From Iningainema tapete BLCC-T55 (lineage in GTDB: Bacteria; Cyanobacteriota; Cyanobacteriia; Cyanobacteriales; Nostocaceae), in contig NZ_JACXAE010000049.1 in assembly GCF_014698965.1 (NCBI RefSeq), forward strand, positions 81,434-145,433: a DNA stretch of 64,000 bases, read 5' to 3'. A program made the translations under genes and the position numbers. Below the pieces are notes generated by a model that had not been told where the DNA came from, searched no databases, and worked only from the letters and a program-made list of their open reading frames with translations. This document shows, piece by piece, positions 38,843 to 49,812 of this stretch. Position 1 is the first letter of the stretch; each line of letters begins with the position of its first letter.

Positions 38843-41788
38843 ATGACATCCAGCACAATTGATATCAAACAAATTCTTGCAGAACAATTTCCCTTCCAAC
38901 ACTTGTCACCAAACGCATTAGAAAATTTAGAAGGAAAAGTCCAATTTCTGCGCTACCGCATGGGACAGGTGATAGTAACGCAAGAAGCCATGCCAGAACA
39001 GATTAGCATACTCTTGCAGGGACAAGCTCGTCTTTTAGGATACGATCGCCGCACACAGAAAGCCGACACACTAAAATTACTACAACCAGGGGAAGTTGTC
39101 GGTTGGATTAGTCATGTACGGGGTGTAGCTTGTGAAACGGCGATTGCCTCAAAAGAAGCAATTTGCCTCAATCTTCCCAGCGCTGATTTTCTCAACCTTA
39201 TGAAGCGAGAGAAAGCTTTTGCCAAAGCATTACAAAGCCGAACAGACATCATCGAAGTGTACGATTTACTGGGTGAAGAATTAAATCGCCGCGCAGATGG
39301 CAGCACTGATTTAGCAAAACTTGCTCAGAATGTATGGGAAGCAGCTACTGTATTAACACTACAACACATAAGTACCGCCCTGTTCAAGGAGAACAGGGGG
39401 GATCATATATGGTTAGTCAGCGGTAGTTCACAAACTGAATTTCCTGTAGGTAGCCGTTTAGAATTTGCAGACGCAATTGAGCGAATATCTATAAACAGCA
39501 GTGTACGTTTAGTAGGTGTACCTAAATCTTTACTTCCTGCGCCAAAAGAGATAGCACCAAAACCAACAACAGATTCCTGGTTGGCAGAAATTCCTTACGC
39601 TCCAGAAATGAGCACAAAACCAAAATCAGCCAAACAATCTAGACGGGAATTCCCTTACATCAAAGCTAGAGGTCCAGTTGATGCATCTTTAGCTTGCTTC
39701 CAGATGTTGAGCCAATACTATCATATACCTTTCCGCCGAGATACACTACGACGGGTTGTAGATAAACAGCATCAACGCGGTAGCATATCATTACCATTTT
39801 GTGCTGCAGTAGCAGAAATGATGGGATTGACAACACAAATAGTCAAGATTCCCGCATCCGCAGTCAGTCGCCTGCAACCACCTGTGATGATATCTTGGCA
39901 AGACAGTTTTGCAATTATTTACAAAACTAGCGAGCAAGAGTTACTGATTGCCGTTCCCGAAATGGGGTTAGTTAAACGCAAATCGAGAGACTTTGCAGAA
40001 ACTTGGGGTAATGAAGGTGAAGTACTGTTGCTGCAACCTACGAAACACACTCCTAAATCACGTTTTGGTCTTTCTTGGTTTGTTCCTGCATTACGTCGCC
40101 ATCGCAAGGTACTGATTGAAGTGTTGATTGCTTCGATAGTAGTGCAAATTTTCGGGTTAGTAAATCCCCTGACAACACAGGTAATTATTGATAAAGTACT
40201 AGTTGGTAATAGCCCCGATACTTTAGAAGTTTTGGGCATCTTTTTACTTGTAGTAGGGGTGGTAGAAGCAATTCTCACCAATGTTCGCACTCATTTATTT
40301 GTTGATACCACCAACCGCATCGACTTATCACTAGGTTCAGAAGTCATCAATCACCTGTTACGTCTACCCTTATCTTACTTTGACCGCCGCCCTGTAGGGG
40401 AATTAGCCACGCGGGTTAGTGAACTTGAACATATTCGTTCTTTCCTCACAGGTACTGCTTTGACTGTGGTGATGGATTCGGTGTTTTCGATCATCTACAT
40501 TTTTGTCATGGCGATTTACAGTTGGGCGCTGACATTAGTAGCACTAGCAACAGTACCTTTGTTCGCCTTGCTCAACTTGTTAGTATCACCTGTGATGCGG
40601 CGACAATTGAACGAAAAAGCCGAACGCAACGCCGAGACACACTCTTACCTGGTAGAAGTGATGGCGGGAATGCAGACAGTCAAAGCGCAAAATTTGGAGA
40701 TGCGATCGCGTTGGCAATGGCAAGAACGTTATGCTCGATACATCAGCGCTGGGTTTAAGACAATCTCTACGCAAACTACTGCAGGTTCTATCAGTAGCTT
40801 CCTCAATAAACTCTCTAGTTTGTTAGTACTGTGGGTAGGAGCTTACCTAGTCCTAAACGGACAACTTACCTTAGGACAACTGATTGCTTTCCGCATCATC
40901 TCTGGTTATGTTACCAGTCCTTTGCTACGCTTAGTCCAACTGTGGCAGAATTTCCAAGAAACAGCTTTGTCTCTACAAAGACTCAGTGACATTCTTGATA
41001 GTCCTCAAGAAGCAGAAACTGCTGAACAGCAAAACATTTTCATGCCTGCAATTGAAGGTAACGTTCGCTACGAAGATTTATCCTTCAGCTTCCGTGCTAA
41101 TGGTCCCTTGCAACTGTGTAAAATTAACTTAAGTTTCCCTGCAGGTTCGTTTGTCGGCGTTGTCGGTCAAAGTGGTTCTGGAAAGAGTACACTGTTAAAA
41201 TTATTACCAAGATTGTATGAACCTAAATTAGGGAAAATCTTAATTGACGGTTACGATATCAGTAAAGTAGACCTTTACTCCCTACGCCGTCAAATAGGAG
41301 TGGTGCTACAAGATACATTATTATTCGACGGTACAGTACGAGAAAATATCGCCTTAGCTTGTCCTGATGCTAGTGATGAAGAAATTATCGCCGCCGCCAA
41401 AGTAGCATTTGCCCACGACTTTATTATGTCCCTGCCTAACGGGTACAATACCCCTGTAGGTGAAAGAGGTGCAGGACTTTCTGGAGGACAACGGCAACGG
41501 ATTGCGATCGCTCGCACCGTCTTGCAAAATCCTCAACTACTTATCCTCGACGAAGCCACCAGCGCCCTAGACTACAACGCAGAAGCACAAGTTTGCCGCA
41601 ACCTAGCCGAAGCATTCAAAGGCAAAACAGTATTTTTCATCACCCACCGCTTAAGTACAATTCGCCATGCTGACACAATTCTCATGATGGATTCTGGCAC
41701 AGTCGTAGAAGAAGGAACCCACACAGAATTAATGTCCCTCAAGGGCTACTACTACTGTTTATACCAGCAACAACAAACACAGATTTAG
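38843..41788 (+). CDS. Type I secretion ABC transporter with N-terminal cNMP-binding domain and C39-like (catalytically degenerate) domain
   Basis: Walker A GQSGSGKST, signature LSGGQRQRIAIAR, LILDEATSALD; cNMP fold LLQGQARLLG...LQPGEVVGW; C39-like DASLACFQML. Confidence 0.93.
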   Translation: MTSSTIDIKQILAEQFPFQHLSPNALENLEGKVQFLRYRMGQVIVTQEAMPEQISILLQGQARLLGYDRRTQKADTLKLLQPGEVVGWISHVRGVACETAIASKEAICLNLPSADFLNLMKREKAFAKALQSRTDIIEVYDLLGEELNRRADGSTDLAKLAQNVWEAATVLTLQHISTALFKENRGDHIWLVSGSSQTEFPVGSRLEFADAIERISINSSVRLVGVPKSLLPAPKEIAPKPTTDSWLAEIPYAPEMSTKPKSAKQSRREFPYIKARGPVDASLACFQMLSQYYHIPFRRDTLRRVVDKQHQRGSISLPFCAAVAEMMGLTTQIVKIPASAVSRLQPPVMISWQDSFAIIYKTSEQELLIAVPEMGLVKRKSRDFAETWGNEGEVLLLQPTKHTPKSRFGLSWFVPALRRHRKVLIEVLIASIVVQIFGLVNPLTTQVIIDKVLVGNSPDTLEVLGIFLLVVGVVEAILTNVRTHLFVDTTNRIDLSLGSEVINHLLRLPLSYFDRRPVGELATRVSELEHIRSFLTGTALTVVMDSVFSIIYIFVMAIYSWALTLVALATVPLFALLNLLVSPVMRRQLNEKAERNAETHSYLVEVMAGMQTVKAQNLEMRSRWQWQERYARYISAGFKTISTQTTAGSISSFLNKLSSLLVLWVGAYLVLNGQLTLGQLIAFRIISGYVTSPLLRLVQLWQNFQETALSLQRLSDILDSPQEAETAEQQNIFMPAIEGNVRYEDLSFSFRANGPLQLCKINLSFPAGSFVGVVGQSGSGKSTLLKLLPRLYEPKLGKILIDGYDISKVDLYSLRRQIGVVLQDTLLFDGTVRENIALACPDASDEEIIAAAKVAFAHDFIMSLPNGYNTPVGERGAGLSGGQRQRIAIARTVLQNPQLLILDEATSALDYNAEAQVCRNLAEAFKGKTVFFITHRLSTIRHADTILMMDSGTVVEEGTHTELMSLKGYYYCLYQQQQTQI

Positions 41789-41826
41789 CTAATGGTAAAA
41801 ACAATTACCAATTAACAATTAACACA

Positions 41827-43293
41827 ATGAATATCCAATACACTTTTGACCAACCAGTCCTACTCAAACAGTCTCCCACATGGTCGCGAGTAATTGCATG
41901 GGGAATTGTTGGCATCACAGCTTTTACAGTTATTTGGGCATCAGTATTCAAAATTGACGAGGCAGTTCCCGCTACTGGTAAATTAGAACCCCAAGGTGCA
42001 GTCACTGACATTCAAGCACCTGTAAATGGTGTCGTCAAATTGATTCACGTCAAAGATGGTCAACAAGTTAAAAAAGGTGATATATTAATCAGTCTGGAAC
42101 AAACTACTGCTATAGCGCAGTTAAAATCATTACAGCAAAATCGTGCTTCATTGGTACAAGAAAACCAATATTACCGCCAACAACTAAGCAAAAATCCTAC
42201 CTACCCCACAAAAGTAGAGACTTCGTATTTCGCGTCTCTACAAATTCCCCCAGAAATAGCCACTTTAACTCAAAGTCGTGCAGCAATAATAGCTGAAAAT
42301 CAAGTCTACAGATCGCAGTTAAACAATTCTACGACAGGAATTGTCCTCACACCAGATCAACAGTTACGTTTGCGCAGTCGCCAGTTAGATTTTAATTCCC
42401 GTATAACGGACATTAAATTAGAGATAGAAAAGACACAAGCGAAGTTGACTGAGGGACAATTGCAATTAGCCAGTGCTAAAGATGTCCTTGCCATCAATCG
42501 CAAAATTATTCAGGATATGGAACCAGTGGTGAAGGAAGGTGCGATTGCGCGATCGCAGTTTTTAGTAAGGCAACAAGAAGTTCTCAAAGCTCAGGCAGAA
42601 GTTGACAGACTCACAAAGGAACAGCAACAATTAAAATTAGCAATCATTCAAGCGAAAGAAAAAATCCGCAATACTGAGGCAATATCTAAAGAAGATTTAC
42701 TATCACGCATTACTGCCAATGAAAAAAGCATAGCTGAAATTGACAGTCAGTTAACTAGAATAATTTTAGAAAATCAAAAGAAAATTAATGATATTGATAG
42801 TCAGTTAGCTCAAGCGCAAACTACCTTAAAATATCAAAAAATTACCTCTCCTATTAGTGGAACAGTTTTTGAATTAAAAGCAAAAACTCCTGGGTTTGTA
42901 GCTAACTCCAGCGAACCAATTTTGAAAATTGTTCCCAATGACAACCTGGTTGCTAAAGTTCATATTACTAACAAAGACATAGGATTTGTTCAGCAAGGGC
43001 AGAAAGTTGATGTGAGAATAGATTCCTTTCCCTTCCAAGAGTATGGTGATATTAAAGGAGAGTTAATTTCTATAGGCTCTGATGCATTACCACCAGATCA
43101 ACTGTATCCTTTCTATCGTTTTCCAGCAAAAGTGCGCTTATCTCGTCAAACATTACTAATAAATCATCGCGAACTGCCACTGCAATCAGGTATGTCAATT
43201 AATGCAAATATCAAATTACGTCAACGCACTGTTATGAGTATTTTCACAGATTTCTTAGTGCAAAAAACTGAAAGTTTGAAATTTGTGCGCTAA
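41827..43293 (+). CDS. HlyD-family periplasmic adaptor protein
   Basis: VPATGKLEPQGAVTDIQAPVNGVVKLIHVKDGQQVKKGD; ISPISGTVFELKAKTPGFV-like lipoyl halves; coiled coil between. Confidence 0.93.
   Translation: MNIQYTFDQPVLLKQSPTWSRVIAWGIVGITAFTVIWASVFKIDEAVPATGKLEPQGAVTDIQAPVNGVVKLIHVKDGQQVKKGDILISLEQTTAIAQLKSLQQNRASLVQENQYYRQQLSKNPTYPTKVETSYFASLQIPPEIATLTQSRAAIIAENQVYRSQLNNSTTGIVLTPDQQLRLRSRQLDFNSRITDIKLEIEKTQAKLTEGQLQLASAKDVLAINRKIIQDMEPVVKEGAIARSQFLVRQQEVLKAQAEVDRLTKEQQQLKLAIIQAKEKIRNTEAISKEDLLSRITANEKSIAEIDSQLTRIILENQKKINDIDSQLAQAQTTLKYQKITSPISGTVFELKAKTPGFVANSSEPILKIVPNDNLVAKVHITNKDIGFVQQGQKVDVRIDSFPFQEYGDIKGELISIGSDALPPDQLYPFYRFPAKVRLSRQTLLINHRELPLQSGMSINANIKLRQRTVMSIFTDFLVQKTESLKFVR
42214..42241. 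repeat. GTAGAGAC-family inverted repeat inserted in frame in HlyD CDS
   Basis: GTAGAGACTTCGTATTTCGCGTCTCTAC encoding VETSYFASL. Confidence 0.9.
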
Positions 43294-43308
43294 ATCCCCG
43301 TAACTATT

Positions 43309-43361
43309 TCAGTCAGCCTCAGCTGACTTAAGCTATTAGCCTTGAACTGAAGTTCAAGGCG
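43309..43361. repeat. Composite multi-hairpin repeat, copy C (half element)
   Basis: GTCAGCCTCAGCTGAC, AAGCTATTAGCC, CCTTGAACTGAAGTTCAAGG. Confidence 0.7.
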
Positions 43362-43531
43362 TTAAGGATATCATTAAGAGTCTTTACTCGATTAGCTGCA
43401 ATATCCACTCTAGCTTTTTGGACTAACTTATTCAATTTGAAATTGTAACAAATTCTGTAACAACATCACTATTTTAACCTTTACTCGTTTAGATTAGGAC
43501 AACAATTTAAGGAGAATTTCGGTATCGACGA

Positions 43532-44378
<847 letters not shown>

Positions 44379-44390
44379 ATCCAAAATTTT

Positions 44391-45758
44391 ATGAAACCAT
44401 TTAAATACTTAACTACCTTACTACTAACTTTTGTTGCTGTTCTTTGCTTTGCGCCAGCAGCTTGGGCATTTTGTGGATTTTATGTTGCCAAAGCTGATAC
44501 TAAATTATATAACAAAGCTTCTCAAGTAGTGATAGCGCGGGATGGAAATCGCACTGTTCTGACAATGGCAAATGACTATCAAGGTGATATAAAAGATTTT
44601 GCTGTTGTTGTCCCTGTACCGACAGTTATACAAAAAGATCAAGTTCGCGTTGCTAATCCCAAAATTGTTGAACGCCTAGACGCTTTTAGTGCGCCGCGCT
44701 TGGTAGAATATTGTGATCCCGATCCCTGCGCTCGTGTTTATAAGAATGAGGAGCTACAACGTGCAGATGCACCTGCTGCACTAAGAAGCAGCTCCGGGAG
44801 TAATAGAGGCGAAAGCAGTTTGGGTGTCACAGTCGAAGCCCGTTTCAACGTGGGCGAATATGATATTGTGATCCTGAGTGCAAAAGAATCTGGCGGACTA
44901 GAAACTTGGCTCAATCGTAACGGCTATAAAATACCTAGAGGGGCGAAACAATTACTTCAACCCTACATTCGTTCTTCAATGAAATTCTTTGTTGCCAAAG
45001 TCAACTTAGATAAATTTGCGGAAAATGGCTACCAGTTTCTTCGTCCATTACAAATTTCTTACCAGTCACCCAAGTTCATGCTCCCAATTCGCTTGGGCAT
45101 GATTAACGCCACAACTGAGCAAGATTTGATTGTCTACATTCTTTCACCAAAAGGACAAGCGGAAATTACTAACTACCGCACAGTGAAAATACCTTCCGAT
45201 GCCAACATTCCTCTGTTTGTTAAACAAGAATTTGGCAACTTTTACAAATCCATGTTCCAAACAGCATACACAAAAGAAGACCGGAAGGTAGCTTTTCTCG
45301 AATATGCTTGGGATATGAGTAATTGCGATCCTTGTTCTGCTGATCCTCTAACTCGTGAAGAACTCCAACAAGCAGGTGTATTTTGGTTAGATGATAACCG
45401 AAAAGAGCCAATACCTCCAAATGGCTTTCGTCGTCCTGCTCCATCCAGCAATGTGTTCATCACTCGTCTGCATGTACGCTACACTCGCGACAAGTTTCCC
45501 GAAGATTTGATGTTTCAGCAAACTAACCGCCGTGAATCTTTTCAAGGACGCTACGTGTTGCAACATCCATTCACAGGTGAAGCAAATTGTCAAGCAGGTA
45601 AACAGTATAAACGTTCTTTACCGCAGCGATTTGAGCAAGAGGCGCAAACTGTCGCTAAACTAACTAACTGGAATATCCAAGAAATTCGCCAGAAAATGAA
45701 AATAAATGGTCAAACTAGCACTTCTTTTTGGGAAAAATTTCTTTCTTGGTTGTTGTGA
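44391..45758 (+). CDS. DUF2330-domain exported/membrane-anchored protein
   Basis: FCGFYVAKADTKLYNKASQVVIARDGNRTVLTMANDYQGDIKDFAVVVPVP. Confidence 0.87.
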   Translation: MKPFKYLTTLLLTFVAVLCFAPAAWAFCGFYVAKADTKLYNKASQVVIARDGNRTVLTMANDYQGDIKDFAVVVPVPTVIQKDQVRVANPKIVERLDAFSAPRLVEYCDPDPCARVYKNEELQRADAPAALRSSSGSNRGESSLGVTVEARFNVGEYDIVILSAKESGGLETWLNRNGYKIPRGAKQLLQPYIRSSMKFFVAKVNLDKFAENGYQFLRPLQISYQSPKFMLPIRLGMINATTEQDLIVYILSPKGQAEITNYRTVKIPSDANIPLFVKQEFGNFYKSMFQTAYTKEDRKVAFLEYAWDMSNCDPCSADPLTREELQQAGVFWLDDNRKEPIPPNGFRRPAPSSNVFITRLHVRYTRDKFPEDLMFQQTNRRESFQGRYVLQHPFTGEANCQAGKQYKRSLPQRFEQEAQTVAKLTNWNIQEIRQKMKINGQTSTSFWEKFLSWLL

Positions 45759-45764
45759 ATGAAT

Positions 45765-45799
45765 CAGAAGCCCGACTTCTTGAAGAAGTCGAGCTTCTG
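45765..45799. repeat. AGAAGCCCGACTTCTTGAAGAAGTCG hairpin (possible terminator)
   Basis: CAGAAGCCCGACTTCTTGAAGAAGTCGAGCTTCTG. Confidence 0.85.
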
Positions 45800-45906
45800 G
45801 GAATGCGTATGTAAATAAATGTAAAGATTAGCGTAAATACCAGATGAACCGCAGATAGCTCCACAGAGGTTCAAAAAAGAGTTGGCTTTGCATAATTAAA
45901 GGATGC

Positions 45907-45975
45907 TTCTTGTGGGGTAGGCATCCTGCCTGCCCTATCATAGAAAGGACGGGCAAGATGCCCATCCCACAAGAA
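45907..45975. repeat. Long hairpin TTCTTGTGGG...CCCACAAGAA
   Basis: TTCTTGTGGGGTAGGCATCCTGCCTGCCC / GGGCAAGATGCCCATCCCACAAGAA. Confidence 0.8.
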
Positions 45976-46058
45976 ATGCACCATGAGTCCTACAAATGTG
46001 CAACGTCAAATAGTTTACTTAGGCCGCCAAACCGTAAATCAACATCAAGAACAAAACT

Positions 46059-47114
46059 ATGAGAAATTCACACATAGATTGGAGCAACAACAGAGGTTTG
46101 GGAATGCACTCTAACGGAGGTTATGAAGATTTCCGACTCATTGATGGATGGGAAACACCATTTCATGCCAACACTAACACGATGCCAATTAATGAAACAA
46201 CAAGAAGTGTTAGTATCCTCATCAAAGATGATAGAAACTATAGTAGTAGTGGTGGATCTGGCAGACACGATGGTAATAACACCGTCGTCTTGACAATTCA
46301 AGATCCCAACTTCCCCGTAGGATTCGCTCAAGAAGTATATATCTTCACAGAAGAAGAAGCTAAAAATAACGGCGGTAATATCAATAAACAAATACCTCTT
46401 CAAGCTGATAGTAATATTAAAGCAGTTACTATCATCATTGAAGATAATGATCTAGGTGAAGATTTCAACCTTACCCCAATTCGAGGCACTGCTGGAGCAG
46501 ATACACTATCTGGTACTGCTAAAGGTGATGCAATTTATGGATACGAGGGTAATGACACGCTATATGGATTAGGAGGATCTGATAGTCTTTACGGTTTTGG
46601 TGGCGATGACACCATCTATGGCGGCGATGGGAATGACTATATATATGGTCTTTCTGGTAATGATAATTTATCTGGCGAAGCAGGTAATGACACTATAGAT
46701 GGCGGTGAGGGTAATGATTATCTTAACGGTGGGAGTGGCAATGACTACCTGTTTGGTTGGAATGGTAATGACACCTTGATTGGTGGTTTAGGTAACGATC
46801 AACTTCAAGGCGAAGCTGGTAACGATACATTAATTGGTGGTGTCGGCAGCGACACTCTAACTGGTGGTTCTGGTGCTGATACTTTTGTATTCAATTACCT
46901 ATCAGAAGAGGGAACTGACACCATCACAGATTTTAATTACTTAGAAGGCGATAAAATCCAAGTTTCTCAAGTAGGATTTGGGGTAACTTCAATTAATGAA
47001 TTTACATACAACAACACTACAGGTGCTTTATTATTTAATGGCTGGCAGTTTGCCACGCTTCAGGCAAATCTTGGTAGTGGTTTTATTCCTAGTTTAGACA
47101 TTGTTTTGGTTTAA
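46059..47114 (+). CDS. RTX-type calcium-binding protein (hemolysin-type repeats)
   Basis: Tandem GGxGNDxLxGG nonapeptides; C-terminal T1SS-like [30 protein letters not shown]. Confidence 0.92.
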   Translation: MRNSHIDWSNNRGLGMHSNGGYEDFRLIDGWETPFHANTNTMPINETTRSVSILIKDDRNYSSSGGSGRHDGNNTVVLTIQDPNFPVGFAQEVYIFTEEEAKNNGGNINKQIPLQADSNIKAVTIIIEDNDLGEDFNLTPIRGTAGADTLSGTAKGDAIYGYEGNDTLYGLGGSDSLYGFGGDDTIYGGDGNDYIYGLSGNDNLSGEAGNDTIDGGEGNDYLNGGSGNDYLFGWNGNDTLIGGLGNDQLQGEAGNDTLIGGVGSDTLTGGSGADTFVFNYLSEEGTDTITDFNYLEGDKIQVSQVGFGVTSINEFTYNNTTGALLFNGWQFATLQANLGSGFIPSLDIVLV

Positions 47115-47186
47115 GTTTAATTAGGTTTTCTGGTGTAACATCTACCATACAATGTTTGAATAGTTACTTTTTGGAAAAATCCTTGT

Positions 47187-49727
47187 TTGGCAATGAAACA
47201 TTTCTGTCAGCATTGTTTCAAATTATTATTTGTGACGAACAGTCTTGTCTTCTATTTGCTGACTGCTAACCAAGTGCAGGCACAGATTGTTCCTGATGCT
47301 ACTCTACCTAATTCTTCCACAGTTTCATCTAACGGTAATGCTACTGTCATCACAGGGGGTACTCAAGTAGGCTCCAATCTATTCCATAGCTTTCAACAAT
47401 TTTCTGTACCAAAAAATGGGAGCGCTTATTTCGATAATTTATCAACGATTGAAAACATTATCAGTCGTGTCACAGGTAAGAGTGTCTCTAATATTGATGG
47501 GTTAATCCTTGCCAATGGAGGAGCTAATCTTTTTATTGTCAATCCAAATGGGATTATTTTTGGCAAAAATGCTGCTCTAAACATTGGCGGTTCATTTCTA
47601 GCTACTACTGCCGATAGCATCAAATTTACTGATGGTAGTTTGTTTAGTGCTGCTCCTCAACCCCAAATACCTTTGCTGACAGTCAATGTCCCTATTGGCT
47701 TACAGTTTGGACAAACACCAGGAGAAATCATCAACGCATCTATCGCTCCCCTGATAGATTTCAGCACAGGGAATCTGATTCTAAATAATCAAGGTGAACC
47801 GTTCTTTGGTGGTTTACGAGTTTTACCAGGAAAAACTTTAGCACTAATAGGGGGCACAATCTCTTTTCCTGGAGGGTATGTAACACTTGATGGAGGAAGG
47901 GTAGAGTTAGGGAGTGTAGGAGGTGCTAGTTTAGTCAGTCTTATTCCCCTAGAAAACGGCTGGACAATTGGCTACGAAGGAGTGCAAAACTTTCAGGATA
48001 TAGAGTTTTCTCAGTTTGCTACGATAAATGCTAGTGGATTAAAAGGTGGCAGTATTCAAGTACAAGGTAGACAGGTTACTCTAACACAAGAGTCACTGAT
48101 TGGCTCTAACACCTTGGCAGATGAAAACGGAGGAAAAATCAAAATTCAAGCTTCGCGACTAAATATAGATAATTCGTCTCTAATCACTTCTTTGACACAA
48201 GGTTCTGGAAAAGCAGCAGATATTATCGTTCAAACAAATCAACTAATTGCCAAAAATGGCGGGCAGATAGTAACCAGAACTGTTGACGCAGGAGATACTG
48301 GAAACTTAAGTATTACTGCTTCTGACTTTATAGAAGTGAGTGGTGGTCAGATAATAGAAGAACGATGGTTTGCGAGTGGATTATTAATAGAAGTTGGTCA
48401 AACAGTACTAGGAAATGGCGGAAACTTCACAATTACCACCAACAGTCTCAGAATATTAAACGGAGCGCAGATTGGTACAAATACCCGTGGTGCTGGAAAT
48501 GCAGGTTCAATGGAGGTGAATACTTCACTATTAGAAATTAGTGGAAGTGCGTTAACAGCAGATGGTATACAGTATAGAGGTATACAGAATTTACCAGTTA
48601 GTAGTGGGTTGTATACAAGTACGGAACCAGGTTCTAGTGGTAACGGAGGTAATTTAAGCTTAACAGGCGATCGCATCAGTCTTCGCAATGGCGGAATACT
48701 ACAAACTGCTACCTTTGGTTCAGGAGATGCAGGCAATTTAACTGTAAAAGCTTCATTCATCGAAGTAATCGGCACAGATGCCGAGGGATTATTCCTATCT
48801 AGCTTATTTGCTGCCTCAGGAGGAATTACGGGAGTACAATCAGGCATTCCCGAAGCGACAGGTAAAGGCGGAGATATCAGTATAGAAACCGGACAATTGC
48901 GTGTCGCGGATAGAGCAGCTATAGCTGTAGGTAGTATCAATCCTACTGATGAAGCAAAAGGTGCAGGTAATCTTAGTATTCAAGCTCAAACCATCCGTCT
49001 AGAAAACCAAGGAAGACTGGTTGCGGAAACAGCATCGGGTAGAGGTGGTGACATTTCACTCAAATTACAAAATTTGTTACTCTTACGTAATGGTAGTCAA
49101 ATTTCTACTACTGCGGGTACTGCTGAAAAAGGCGGAGATGGCGGCAATATCTCAATTGAAGCCCCGTTCATTGTTGCCATCAAGAATGAAAATAGTGACA
49201 TCACCGCTAATGCTTTTACTGGTAATGGAGGCGAAATTAACATCACAAGCACAGGCATTTTTGGAATTGAGCGGCGCAAGGCAGAATTAGGCAGGATCAC
49301 TAATGACATTGATGCCAGTTCTAGATTTGGCATAGCAGGTACAGTAACAATTAACACACCAGATGTAGAACTCAGTCGTGGCTTAATTCCTCTGCCCTCG
49401 AATGTAGTAGATGCTTCTCAACAAATTGCTACTGGCTGCACTCCTGGCAATAGACAAAGAGCCAATTCCTTTATCACTACCGGGCGTGGTGGAATCGCCT
49501 CTAGCCCCACTGAGCCGTTACAAAGTGATGCAGTACTAACTCCGTGGGTGACACTTCCCCAATCGGTAAGTAGTAACACTCACTCCATCGCCAAAGTCTC
49601 TTCTTCAATTGTGGAAGCACAGGGATGGGTAAAGGACGCAAATGGTGATATATTCTTGGTTGCTCAAGCACCAAATGTAAATCCTCAAAATGCTTGGTTA
49701 TCGCCTACTTCTTGCTTGAGTCGATAG
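47187..49727 (+). CDS. Two-partner-secretion exoprotein (TpsA-like, haemagglutination-activity domain)
   Basis: QIVPDATLPNSSTV...LFHSFQQFSVPKNGSAYFDN..IENIISRVTGKSVSNIDGLILANGGANLFIVNPNGIIFGKNAALNIGGSFLATT. Confidence 0.93.
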   Translation: MAMKHFCQHCFKLLFVTNSLVFYLLTANQVQAQIVPDATLPNSSTVSSNGNATVITGGTQVGSNLFHSFQQFSVPKNGSAYFDNLSTIENIISRVTGKSVSNIDGLILANGGANLFIVNPNGIIFGKNAALNIGGSFLATTADSIKFTDGSLFSAAPQPQIPLLTVNVPIGLQFGQTPGEIINASIAPLIDFSTGNLILNNQGEPFFGGLRVLPGKTLALIGGTISFPGGYVTLDGGRVELGSVGGASLVSLIPLENGWTIGYEGVQNFQDIEFSQFATINASGLKGGSIQVQGRQVTLTQESLIGSNTLADENGGKIKIQASRLNIDNSSLITSLTQGSGKAADIIVQTNQLIAKNGGQIVTRTVDAGDTGNLSITASDFIEVSGGQIIEERWFASGLLIEVGQTVLGNGGNFTITTNSLRILNGAQIGTNTRGAGNAGSMEVNTSLLEISGSALTADGIQYRGIQNLPVSSGLYTSTEPGSSGNGGNLSLTGDRISLRNGGILQTATFGSGDAGNLTVKASFIEVIGTDAEGLFLSSLFAASGGITGVQSGIPEATGKGGDISIETGQLRVADRAAIAVGSINPTDEAKGAGNLSIQAQTIRLENQGRLVAETASGRGGDISLKLQNLLLLRNGSQISTTAGTAEKGGDGGNISIEAPFIVAIKNENSDITANAFTGNGGEINITSTGIFGIERRKAELGRITNDIDASSRFGIAGTVTINTPDVELSRGLIPLPSNVVDASQQIATGCTPGNRQRANSFITTGRGGIASSPTEPLQSDAVLTPWVTLPQSVSSNTHSIAKVSSSIVEAQGWVKDANGDIFLVAQAPNVNPQNAWLSPTSCLSR

Positions 49728-49812
49728 CTAGTTCACCATATAGTAATAAAAACTATAAATATCACGACGACGGGTAATTCCTTAAAGCACATTCATAGGT
49801 AATACTGAGGGA

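Noticed and set aside
38843-41788. Bacteriocin/RiPP exporter based on a C39 domain
   Set aside because: Catalytic Cys context is lost (DASLAC) and no double-glycine leader peptides were seen; fits a CLD-type T1SS exporter better
48398-48940. 180-aa antisense ORF within TpsA
   Set aside because: Antisense to a strongly supported coding frame with low-complexity composition
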